Shown here in pieces: positions 33,315 through 42,200 of a stretch of 64,000 nt of DNA (the stretch's first letter is position 1; every line of letters starts with the position of its first letter). Made by a program: the position numbers and the translations under genes. The notes beneath the pieces are model-generated. The model was not told the DNA's origin. It saw nothing but the letters and a program-made list of their open reading frames with translations, and ran no database searches. Source of the stretch: Arsukibacterium sp. UBA5043 (GTDB lineage: Bacteria > Pseudomonadota > Gammaproteobacteria > Enterobacterales > Alteromonadaceae); contig DIBV01000006.1 in the NCBI GenBank assembly GCA_002415085.1, positions 440,684 through 504,683 of the forward strand, written 5' to 3'.

Positions 33315-34742
33315 TTAGTGTTGGTTGCTGCTGACCACCTGCGCGGTAGGTGGCTGGACGTCATCACCATAACCAAATACCACAGCCAGCACCAGCACCA
33401 GTGATGCCGCCAGCATCAATTTAACAATAAGCGGCAGACAAAAGCGCACCCAGTGGCCGTAAGGAATACCGGCAATGCCGATAATCCCCATTAAAATGGC
33501 ATTGGTTGGAATGATCATATTAGAAAAACCATCACCAAACTGATAAGCCAGCACGGCCACCTGACGCGGAATTTCCAGCAAATCTGCCAGCGGTACCATT
33601 AACGGCATGGTGACAAAGGCCTGGCCACTACCTGAAGGGATAAAGAAGTTAAGTAAGGTCTGAATCAGCAGCATGCCGACTACCGCAATTTCGGCGCCAA
33701 CATAAGATAACGGCAGCGACATACCATGCACCAGCGAGTGTAAAATCTGACCATCCTCCATGACCAGAGATATGCCGCGGGCAACTCCGATCAGGATAGC
33801 GGTGGTGGTCAGTTCCATGGCGCCGTCTATAAACTTTTTAGCTGCGACATCGGCGCCAAGTCTGCTGATCACCACGGTTGCCAGGCCCCAGGCAATAAAG
33901 CAGGCGCTAAGTTCATACAAATACCAGCCATGTATTTTTATGCCATAGGCTACCAGGCCGATGGTCGCGACAAAGCTGGCTAAAATCAGTTTGTGCTTTA
34001 ATACCAACCTGGGATAATCGACGGCTTTTGCATCTCCCAGCGGGCAGGGTAAATCGGCGACCATTGAGTTTGCCGGGTTGGCCAGCACTTTTTTGGCATA
34101 GCTCCAGACATGGTGAAAACCAATAAGTACAAATGGCACAAATATAGCAAAGCGCAACCAATTACCCGACATTGGCGGGATCTCAGAGATTTGCTGAGCA
34201 ATCAAAACTGTAAAAGGGTTTACCGCCGAAACACCATAGCCGATACCATAACCCGCTACTGTCATACCTACAGCTGTCATCGCGTCCAGCCGCATTGCCT
34301 TACATAACGCCACCAGAATTAATACGAAGGGAATATATTCGCCGGCGGTACCAATAAAACTGGACGCCATGGCAAAGCAAAACACTACCATAAAGATTAA
34401 GATCTGCGGCTTTTCACCAAAGCGTTCCAGCATCCGGCCAATTAAGGCATCCACCGTGCCGGTAGCCCGGGCAATCGACAATACGCCGCCTAAGATCATC
34501 ACAAAGAAAATAACATCCTGAGCGCTGGCAAAAGCGCGCGGGATGGCAGTCAATAACTGCCACGGCGTCAGATAGTTTTTATCTTCTGCCAGGGTAAACG
34601 TGCCGGGTACCACCGCCTGCCGGCCAGACTCCAGGGTTTGCATTTCAAATGAGCCCTGCGGCACTATCCAGGTGGCAATCATCGCGATTACCATCATCGA
34701 AAACAGCAAGGTGAGGGTATGAGGTACTTTAAATTTTCCCAT
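33315..34742 (-). CDS. YfcC family membrane transporter (DcuC superfamily)
   Basis: A 475-residue inner-membrane protein with about twelve helices, of the YfcC family within the C4-dicarboxylate anaerobic carrier superfamily. Typical stretches are SSFIGTAGEYIPFVLILVAL, GYGIGYGVSAVNPFT, and FFIPSGSGQAFVTMPLMVPL near the end. Family members have been proposed to carry arginine, ornithine, short peptides or dicarboxylates, so the substrate is open. It is the first gene of an operon with aceK and nnr. A link to carboxylate uptake feeding the glyoxylate shunt is attractive but is inference from this linkage alone. Confidence 0.9.
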   Translation of the reverse strand: MGKFKVPHTLTLLFSMMVIAMIATWIVPQGSFEMQTLESGRQAVVPGTFTLAEDKNYLTPWQLLTAIPRAFASAQDVIFFVMILGGVLSIARATGTVDALIGRMLERFGEKPQILIFMVVFCFAMASSFIGTAGEYIPFVLILVALCKAMRLDAMTAVGMTVAGYGIGYGVSAVNPFTVLIAQQISEIPPMSGNWLRFAIFVPFVLIGFHHVWSYAKKVLANPANSMVADLPCPLGDAKAVDYPRLVLKHKLILASFVATIGLVAYGIKIHGWYLYELSACFIAWGLATVVISRLGADVAAKKFIDGAMELTTTAILIGVARGISLVMEDGQILHSLVHGMSLPLSYVGAEIAVVGMLLIQTLLNFFIPSGSGQAFVTMPLMVPLADLLEIPRQVAVLAYQFGDGFSNMIIPTNAILMGIIGIAGIPYGHWVRFCLPLIVKLMLAASLVLVLAVVFGYGDDVQPPTAQVVSSNQH

Positions 34743-34951
34743 GGTTTATTATTCCCATAACTAAAATATTGCTTATTAAATGTGCGGTTTACGCAGCGTT
34801 ATTCTGATGTAAAACCCGGGAGTCTACCGCAAGCGTGGCCGGCTCACAAATTTTCGCTGCGACGCTCCATCCTATGCTGCTACTTGCCTGTGGGCTTGCG
34901 TTTGTATAGGCTTGGCGGCTTTTAACACTGTTGTATTTTGTGGAGCCTGCT

Positions 34952-36979
34952 TTGGCCTTGTTTCCTTTGACGATTCTGATAAGTGCCGCGTTGCTGTTTC
35001 TGGTGCAGCCGATGCTAGCAAAACAATTGCTACCTTATTTTGGTGGTGGTGCGGCGGTGTGGACCGCTTGTATGCTGTTTTTTCAGAGCGTGTTGCTGGC
35101 CGGCTACGGTTATGCGCATTTGCTTAGTCGTTATCTGACGCCTAAACAACAAAGGCTGGTGCACAGCAGTTTATTGCTGCTGGCACTGCTTTGTTTGCCG
35201 TTGCTGTGGCGGGCAAATATCAACCCTGAGATCGCGGTTAGTCCCCTGGCTGCCATTTTACTGCTGTTAACGATGACGGTTGGCCTACCATATTTGCTGC
35301 TGTCTGCCACCGGGCCGTTACTACAGCATTGGTTTGCTGGCCGGTTTCCGTTACGCTCACCCTACCGGCTCTACGCGTTGTCTAATGCCGGCTCGCTGGG
35401 TGGTTTGCTGGCGTATCCGTTTATCATGGAGCCGTTATTCAATCTGAGCGAACAGCGCCAGTACTGGGTGCTGGGCTTTGCCGTGTTTGCCTGTTGCTGT
35501 TTGCTGCTGATGTGGCGTGAGCTTGGCCAGTTGTCGCCGGCTATCCGGGCGGTCAGTGCCCGGGTCAATAAACGCTTTGCGTTGCACTGGCTGGCCCTGT
35601 CGGCCTGTGGCGTGGTGGTGTTGCTGGCCGTCACCCAGCAACTTACCCAAAATGTGCCGCCGGTGCCGTTTTTATGGGTGCTGCCGCTCTGCTTATATTT
35701 AATCAGTTATATTGTGGTATTCAATCAGCCAGCCTGGTATCAACGCAGCCTCTGGCTGTATGTATTCTGTCTTAGTATGGTATTTGGTTTGCTGCTGTTT
35801 TATCTGGGGCGCCAGTTCGATCTTATTTCACAATTGCTGCTGTACCTGACCATTTTATTCAGCGGCTGCATGCTATGTCATGGCGAGCTGGCGCGCTTAA
35901 AACCTGAACCACAATACTTAACCGGCTATTATTTGTTACTGGCAACCGGCGGTGTGTTGGGCAGCGCTGCGGTAAACTTAGCTGCCCCGCTGCTGTTTGC
36001 TCAGTATTGGGAGTTTTTACTGGTATTGCTGGCAATATACCTGTTAATGCTCTGGCCTGACGGCAAGGCCAGGCCCTCCTGGCAAAAAGGGTTGTGGCTA
36101 AGTGGCGCCGTGCTTTTTAGTCTGAGTATTGTTGGTCTTGAATGGCAGTTAGGCCAGCATAATGTGTACAGCGAACGTAATTTTTACGGCAGCCTGGTGG
36201 TGCGGGATCTGGCAATTGATGGTCAGCAACAGCGTCAGCTAATCGACGGCACTACCAGCCATGGAGCCCAGTACCTGGAGCCGCCTTTGTCGAACGTGGC
36301 ACAAAGTTATTACCGCCCTGGCACAGGCGCTGCGTTAGCGATGCAGTATTTTTTGCCGGCGGCCCCTTCCCGTAATATTAATCAGTTACGCCACCGTCAT
36401 TTTGGCCTGGTCGGCCTGGGTGCGGGCGCACTGGCCGTGTATGGTAAGCCAGGTGACAGCATGCAGTTTTACGAGCTTAATCCGGCCGTTATTAAAGTGG
36501 CTACTGAGTATTTCAGTTATCTCAGGGACAGTGCGGCAACGATCCAGGTTATCGCCGGTGATGCCCGTCTTACCCTGGCAGAGCAGTTAACCCAGAATAG
36601 CGCCCAATTTGATGTGCTGGTACTGGATGCCTTTAGCAGCGACAGCATTCCACAGCACCTGCTGACCATCGAAGCCATGCAGCTGTATTGGCAGCATTTA
36701 CACAGCGATGGCGTGCTGGCGGTACATGTATCAAATAATTATCTGGATCTGACCAGCTTGCTGCGTAATCAGGCGGCAACGCTAGGCTTGCAGGCATACT
36801 TTATTGCCAGTAAGGCAGAGGGCAGCAGCCCGGCCGCCGAGTGGGTATTGCTAACCAACAATCAGCGCTTTGTCAGGCAACCGGCCATACAACAGGCACT
36901 CAGCTCCTGGCCGCTGCCGCTTAACCCCGAAGTAAGCTGGACAGATCAGCGCAGTAATTTACTGCAGGTATTAAAGTAA
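34952..36979 (+). CDS. Membrane protein fused to a spermidine-synthase-like domain
   Basis: A 675-residue protein. Residues 1 to about 400 hold about ten membrane helices (ALLFLVQPMLAKQLLPYFGG is a family hallmark), and residues about 450-675 form a soluble domain with the Rossmann fold of spermidine synthases (FGLVGLGAGALAVYG, MQFYELNPAVIKVATEYF, VLDAFSSDSIPQHLLT). Such fused proteins are widespread in proteobacteria; few have been tested and polyamine synthesis is not assured. No ATG is available near the front. TTG at 34952 is chosen because GGAG lies six bases upstream; TTG at 34931 is an alternative. Confidence 0.88.
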   Translation: MALFPLTILISAALLFLVQPMLAKQLLPYFGGGAAVWTACMLFFQSVLLAGYGYAHLLSRYLTPKQQRLVHSSLLLLALLCLPLLWRANINPEIAVSPLAAILLLLTMTVGLPYLLLSATGPLLQHWFAGRFPLRSPYRLYALSNAGSLGGLLAYPFIMEPLFNLSEQRQYWVLGFAVFACCCLLLMWRELGQLSPAIRAVSARVNKRFALHWLALSACGVVVLLAVTQQLTQNVPPVPFLWVLPLCLYLISYIVVFNQPAWYQRSLWLYVFCLSMVFGLLLFYLGRQFDLISQLLLYLTILFSGCMLCHGELARLKPEPQYLTGYYLLLATGGVLGSAAVNLAAPLLFAQYWEFLLVLLAIYLLMLWPDGKARPSWQKGLWLSGAVLFSLSIVGLEWQLGQHNVYSERNFYGSLVVRDLAIDGQQQRQLIDGTTSHGAQYLEPPLSNVAQSYYRPGTGAALAMQYFLPAAPSRNINQLRHRHFGLVGLGAGALAVYGKPGDSMQFYELNPAVIKVATEYFSYLRDSAATIQVIAGDARLTLAEQLTQNSAQFDVLVLDAFSSDSIPQHLLTIEAMQLYWQHLHSDGVLAVHVSNNYLDLTSLLRNQAATLGLQAYFIASKAEGSSPAAEWVLLTNNQRFVRQPAIQQALSSWPLPLNPEVSWTDQRSNLLQVLK

Positions 36980-36980
36980 C

Positions 36981-37038
36981 GCATGGCGTGCTTCGCACGC
37001 TAAAGGGGCACAAGGATGTACTCCTTGAAGCCTGCGAC
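36981..37038 (-). repeat. Short dispersed repeat, copy A (left of the toxin-like pair)
   Basis: Read on the minus strand, this matches 39134-39190 over about 50 bases (GGCTTCAA, ACATCC, TGTGCCCCTT and TGCG blocks identical). It ends in a hairpin GCGTGC-GAA-GCACGC. The copies are in opposite orientation and bracket the two-gene module at 37074-38922. Confidence 0.6.
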
Positions 37039-37073
37039 GTATTTTCAGCCGTTTGGTTGTGGTTGGGCCTACA

Positions 37074-37547
37074 CTAACCGACGCCTAATTGGTTAAATAG
37101 TGGAAGCAGTACTTGCTCGACCCGGTCATCTGTTATCTGAAACTCTTGTGGTCGCGATGTCATAATGTGCGACTTGCGGCTTTTATTTACAATTTTAAAG
37201 CCTGTTTTGCCATAGTCACCTGCGTTCATGCTGCGGCCCAGCAAGATATCCTCTCCGTCAAAAGTGGCGGACACACTATGCTGATCCTTCGGCAAGCCGC
37301 CTGCTGAAGGCAGACGCCAAAAGCCGTTAATAATGGTGTCATGAAGCCAGGGTAAAGCAGCAAGAGGCAGTTCTAGCTGATTTTCCGTGTCGTACAGCTT
37401 GCCTTTGCTGATCCGGTAAATAATCAACATTGTATCGTCAGCAAAATACTGAACCAATTTATTGTCGCTGTCATCCAGCTTTTCGTCCATCAGATGACGA
37501 TATGCTGCTTGTGCTGTAACCGTATTTAAAAGCATCATGTTGTTCAT
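37074..37547 (-). CDS. Probable immunity/partner protein of the upstream toxin-like gene
   Basis: A 157-residue acidic, soluble protein I do not recognise. It has no signal peptide and no membrane helix. Notable stretches are DDTMLIIYRISKGKLYD, ALPWLHDTIINGFWRLP and EDILLGRSMNAGDYGKTGF. The gene starts only seven bases after the stop of the 455-residue gene, so they are one transcript with tightly linked translation. Its small size, acidic character and position directly after a linker-containing candidate effector fit an immunity protein. That role is inference; no family evidence supports it. Confidence 0.6.
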   Translation of the reverse strand: MNNMMLLNTVTAQAAYRHLMDEKLDDSDNKLVQYFADDTMLIIYRISKGKLYDTENQLELPLAALPWLHDTIINGFWRLPSAGGLPKDQHSVSATFDGEDILLGRSMNAGDYGKTGFKIVNKSRKSHIMTSRPQEFQITDDRVEQVLLPLFNQLGVG

Positions 37548-37554
37548 AGTTTCA

Positions 37555-38922
37555 TTATTTCCCGCTGAGGCGGATAGCTTTAACTGTGTCGCGAGACTCT
37601 AGTATTCTGAGGGTCTCTGGCTTGTGTTGAATGTCTAATACCTCTAACGCACCCGGTGCACCTTTTTTACTGTACATTTCTGTTACACCATCACCGGTAA
37701 ATATTTCCCATGCACCAATTTCCGAGAGAATTTTTTGCCGGGCGACAAATTTTTCCTGTTCATTAGTATCAGAAAAGTGTCTTACCGCAAATTGTTCAGC
37801 TTCGTCGGTGTCAAACGTTGCTTGCCAGCTCTTGCCATTGGCAATGACATCAGCGTTAAAAGCTTGCCAATGCCTGCGGAATTCCCCGGCATATTCAGGC
37901 GTCATTACCTGATCAACGACTCCTGGCTCGATATCTCCGGCGAACTCTTTTTTTAATTTTGACCTCATGTTAGCGAACGTTGGCACAAAAGTATCTGAAC
38001 CGTCAGTAAGGTAATCCTGCCCCCGATCTATGATGTATAGCGTGTACTGTTTATTTGGATCGTATTTGGTACCAAATACATCAGCAATAAGCGCAGGGTC
38101 TGAATCTGCCCGTTCCAGCATATCAAAAGTAGACATCCACAAAGGGTGACGTCCCGAATCCCGCATATGGCCAATAGGTTGATCCGCAGACTCCGCTGTC
38201 GGACTGAACCTAACAAGAAAGCGGTCATTTGGCAGCGTGCCGGCTGCTGCCATGGCTCGTAGCTCTGCAGCTGAGTATTTAGGCACGTAGCCGTTGGTTG
38301 CTAAGTCATCAGCCGCGATTTTAAGTAACGCTGCACAGTCTGCGAGGCTTTGCGGCGGAATTAACGGTTTGGTATTTGAGTTGCTGCCAGTCTCATGCCC
38401 GGCTGTTGTTGCGGCTACCGGCTGAGTGGTAGTGGCCCCACCACCTTTGGCCTTACTGGCTTTGCTGCCAGAACCTGAATTACTGCCACCTGAGCTTGCG
38501 CTACCCAAATTGCCTGCATCTGAACTGCTGCCTGCCGGGCGGTATTCGTTGCCGCCTACAGGTTCGGGTGGGGTAGCCCAACCATCGGTAAGCTGCCATA
38601 CCCGCAGTGCGTCTTGCTGAAAAATGGTGAGCAGCTCGTTGATTAAGCCCTGGCTGTCCAGGCCTGATAAATCGGTTAACCAGGGTTTGGCGTAGCGGTA
38701 CAGGTCACGCATGATGCTGTCACGTTGCCACTTTGGCTCTATGTCAGACAAAAAGTAGCGGCCGTATATATTGTCCCGTACCGACTTTACCTGAGAGGAC
38801 TCACCTAAATCGGCATAGGTAAGCAGATTTTTACTGGCAAAAAACAACTCGCCCCATTTGCCATAAAACAGCTGACCGTCGAATAAAAGAGGTTTTAACT
38901 CTTCAGGGATTTCTGTTTCCAT
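37555..38922 (-). CDS. Candidate polymorphic toxin/effector with Gly-Ser linker
   Basis: A 455-residue protein without recognised domain. Residues 1-128 are a helical N-terminal domain (LFDGQLFYGKWGELFFASKN). Residues 129-185 are a low-complexity Gly/Ser/Thr/Ala linker. Residues 186-455 form a compact C-terminal domain with the sequence order FLVRFSP (234-240), HPLWMSTFDM (259-268), YTLYIIDRG (293-301) and a charged tail. Arg followed by S-T and later Glu-rich segments faintly recalls ADP-ribosyltransferases, but the match is too weak to call. N-terminal module, flexible linker and variable C-terminal domain followed at once by a small gene is the usual layout of a secreted toxin with its immunity gene. 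There is no signal peptide and no VgrG, PAAR or CdiB gene nearby. Confidence 0.6.
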   Translation of the reverse strand: METEIPEELKPLLFDGQLFYGKWGELFFASKNLLTYADLGESSQVKSVRDNIYGRYFLSDIEPKWQRDSIMRDLYRYAKPWLTDLSGLDSQGLINELLTIFQQDALRVWQLTDGWATPPEPVGGNEYRPAGSSSDAGNLGSASSGGSNSGSGSKASKAKGGGATTTQPVAATTAGHETGSNSNTKPLIPPQSLADCAALLKIAADDLATNGYVPKYSAAELRAMAAAGTLPNDRFLVRFSPTAESADQPIGHMRDSGRHPLWMSTFDMLERADSDPALIADVFGTKYDPNKQYTLYIIDRGQDYLTDGSDTFVPTFANMRSKLKKEFAGDIEPGVVDQVMTPEYAGEFRRHWQAFNADVIANGKSWQATFDTDEAEQFAVRHFSDTNEQEKFVARQKILSEIGAWEIFTGDGVTEMYSKKGAPGALEVLDIQHKPETLRILESRDTVKAIRLSGK

Positions 38923-38945
38923 CCGTGGCGCCTGTGTTATTTCAC

Positions 38946-38958
38946 TGCCAATATGGCA
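38946..38958. promoter_or_regulatory. Palindrome upstream of the toxin-like gene
   Basis: TGCCA-ATA-TGGCA, ending 24 bases before the ATG. Its position over or next to the likely transcription start suits a repressor site. No regulator gene is adjacent. Confidence 0.4.
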
Positions 38959-39133
38959 ATCGTTAACTATTTATTAAATATTGATGCATTTTGTTTTCTT
39001 GGCTGGCGCTTGTCAACAGCAAATCGAGCTTGCACATAAAAAAGCCAGCGGTAGCGTTAAAATATAAAGGTAGGGTAATACGCATAGATAAGGACAGGAT
39101 GCAGATGTCAGGGCAGTGGGGAATACTTACTGC

Positions 39134-39190
39134 ACCGGCTTCAACAAGCACATCCCTGTGCCCCTTCGGCCTGCGCAGCATCTATGCTGC
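39134..39190 (+). repeat. Short dispersed repeat, copy B (right of the toxin-like pair)
   Basis: Matches copy A at 36981-37038 in inverse orientation. It ends in a hairpin GCAGCAT-CT-ATGCTGC. The hairpin sequence differs from that of copy A, but pairing is kept in both. Confidence 0.6.
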
Positions 39191-39247
39191 TATTGGGCTG
39201 CTATTGCGTAAGTACACCAGCCACCATGCTTTGCTAGTATGTCTGAT

Positions 39248-39272
39248 TGCCGCTGAGCGGGTATCAGCGGCA
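39248..39272 (-). terminator. Hairpin after putA
   Basis: TGCCGCTGA, seven bases, TCAGCGGCA, a 9-bp perfect stem 9 bases past the putA stop. No T run follows, so it may stabilise the transcript end or act with another factor. Confidence 0.45.
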
Positions 39273-39280
39273 GATTCCCC

Positions 39281-42200
39281 TTATGACTCGTCGTCTTCCA
39301 CCATGGTCATCAGTGAGGTATTACCGCCAGAGGCTGTCGTATCAATACTGATGGTTTTTTCGGTGATTAAGCGTTTAATCAGGGTATCGTAATACTCGGC
39401 ACTAATTACCGGCAGGATCGCCCCCTCACGTTTGGCCAGTTGCTGACTGAAGTAACCCAGCCGCGATGAACGGGCGGCTACCACAGCACCGGCTAAATGC
39501 GGATGGGCCAGAATAGACTGTAACTGATCCGGCCGTGCCACCTGGAATACGCCTTTGGCCACGCCTGTTGCAATAAACTTATCGCGAAACGCCTGGGCTT
39601 CGTCATAAAAAAGCTCTGACGCGACAGTAATAACCGTATTTCCCGCTGCCAAAGCAGTAATAATCGACAAGGTCCAGAAATTAAACGACGTGCTCTTATC
39701 GGCATAACACACAACACAGCCACGCGGCTCATAATGCAGGGTGTTCGATTCGCCGGTAGGCCCTGGCAATACAATGGCTTTACGCATATGTTTTTCCAGC
39801 CGGTTCAGTTGGGCTCGGGCATCAGAGAGCGTTGAACCCAGATCGTCAGCCAGCTCGTCAATAATATCAACAGTGGCAATTTTTGCCAGCAACTGGCGAA
39901 CCACTGATACCCGGTCATTCAGCTTGGTGGCGCGCCACTTTTTTTCGTCCCGCAGTGAATTTTCCATCAGCTGCTGTACCTGAGCGTCAGCATCGGCAGT
40001 ATGGTGTAAATCCAGCTCATCCGGTGTCAGGTTAGTCATCTGTACATTTTCTGGCGAGGCTTGCTCTTTTACCAGACGCAGCAAATAGTTCGGGCCACCG
40101 GCTTTGGGTCCGGTGCCTGATAAGCCACGACCACCGAAGGGCTGGGCACCGACAATAGCGCCAATCATGTTGCGGTTAACGTATACGTTGCCTGCACGCG
40201 ACATTCTGGCCAGGTATTCGCAGCGTTCTTCAATCCGGGAATGGATACCCATGGTTAAGCCGTAACCGGTGCCGTTGATCTGGTCAATAACCTTATCTAA
40301 ATCTTTGGCTTTAAAGCGAATAATGTGCACGCACGGGCCAAACACTTCCCGCTTTAACACCGATAGATCTTTAATTTCATACAAGCGTGGGGCGAAGAAA
40401 TACGCGCCATTGTTGCTATTGTCCGGAATCTTGCATTCATAGTGCAAAGTGGCTTTGTCTTTTAAATACTCAACGTGCTCATTCAGGTTTTTCAGTGCTT
40501 TTGCATCAATAACCGGACCGATATCGGTACTAAGCAGGGCCGGATCGCCAACATGCAATTCTTTTAACGCACCTTTGAGCATGGCGATAATGCCATCGGC
40601 AACATCTTCCTGAATAAATAATACTCTTAACGCTGAGCAGCGCTGGCCGGCACTTTGGAAACCGGAACTGATCACATCGTCTACCACCTGCTCGGGCAGC
40701 GCGGTAGAGTCAACAATCATGCAATTCTGGCCACCGGTTTCGGCAATCAGCGGTACCTGAATGTCGTTGCGATTAGCCAGGGTTTGCGAAATCAGGGTGC
40801 CGGTGTCAGTAGAGCCGGTAAACATCACCGCCTGAACCCGTTTGTCAGGCACGATGGTTTTGCCAACGTCACTGCCGCGGGCAATCACGGCCTGCACTAC
40901 ATGCTCTGGCAAGCCGACGATACCCATCAGCTCAATCGCCCGCAGGGCAATTAAACTGGTTTGTTCTGCCGGTTTGGCAATAACCGTATTGCCGGTAACA
41001 ATAGCTGCGGCCACCTGGCCTAAGAAAATGGCCAGCGGGAAGTTCCACGGGCTGATACATAAAATCACGCCGCGCGGCTCAAAACGTTCATCTTTTGCCA
41101 GCTCTTCTGCTCTGGCAGCATAATAGCGACAAAAATCGACGGCTTCACGTACTTCATCTATGCCATCCTGTGCCACTTTGCCGGCTTCTTTAATACATAT
41201 AGCAACCAGCTCGTCATTGTGCCGCTCTAAAATATCGCCGATGCGGCGTAGCAGGTTGGCGCGCTGCGCAATCGGAGTGGCCGACCAGCTTTTAAATGCT
41301 TCATCAGCATTAGTTAGCAGTTGCTGCATCTGCTCGCTGTTGTGCATAGTAACGTGACCAATAATCTCCTGATGATTGGCGGGGTTTCTTACCGCAACAG
41401 CGCCCTCTGGCAGGCTATCTTCACTTAGCAGATTTTCTTCCAGCCAGCGGTCCAGGTTCGCTTTGAACGGCACTAAGGTATTAATGTCGGTCAAATCAAG
41501 ACCTCTGGAGTTAGCGCGCTCAGCCCCGTACAAATCCAACGGCATTTTAATTTGCGTATTATATTTATTGCGCAGGCTTTGCAGAGTTTCTACCGGATCC
41601 GGCAGCAACGCTTCTACCGGCTGAGTTGTATCGACAATAGCATTGACGAAAGACGAGTTGGCGCCATTCTCCAGTAAGCGCCGTACTAAGTACGCTAACA
41701 GATTTTCGTGTTCACCTACCGGGGCATATACCCGGCACTGAATTTTTTCTTCAGTAACAATCTGATCGAACAGCGACTCGCCCATACCGTGCAGGCGCTG
41801 GAATTCGAAACCGGTGTTATCGCCCTTGGCGACCTCTAAAATGGTGGCGGCAGTGTACGCATTGTGGGTGGCGAACTGGGGATACAAGGCATCACGGGCT
41901 TCCAGCATTTTAATGGCGCAGGCTTTGTATGACACGTCGGTAGAAGCCTTGCGAGTAAATACCGGGAAATGATCCAGGCCGTCTTGCTGGGTAGTTTTAA
42001 TTTCGGTATCCCAGTAGGCACCTTTAACCAGCCGCACCATGATCTGGCGGCCCACTTTACGGGCTAATTGAGTTAGCCATTCAATGACAAAAATAGCGCG
42101 TTTCTGGTAGGCCTGCACGGCTAAGCCAAAACCGGTCCAGTCACCTAAATCCGGGTCACTGAAAACAGCTTCAATAATATCGAGAGAAATATCTAAGCGG

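Larger units (their letters stand above)
38923..39280. other. 358-base intergenic region upstream of the toxin-like pair
   Basis: Between the toxin-like gene and the end of putA. It contains a perfect short palindrome (38946-38958), an A/T-rich stretch with possible promoter sequence for the toxin-like gene, a repeat copy (39134-39190) and a hairpin after putA (39248-39272). A plus-strand open frame from 38991 runs into antisense putA, has no ribosome site, and is not called. Confidence 0.6.

Noticed and set aside
34841-34915. Third copy of the repeat flanking the toxin-like pair
   Set aside because: Only CTATGCTGCTA and CTGCG are shared; the match is too short and its order differs.
38991-39392. 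133-codon open frame running antisense into putA
   Set aside because: No ribosome site; its second half is the reverse of putA and its first half covers the repeat.
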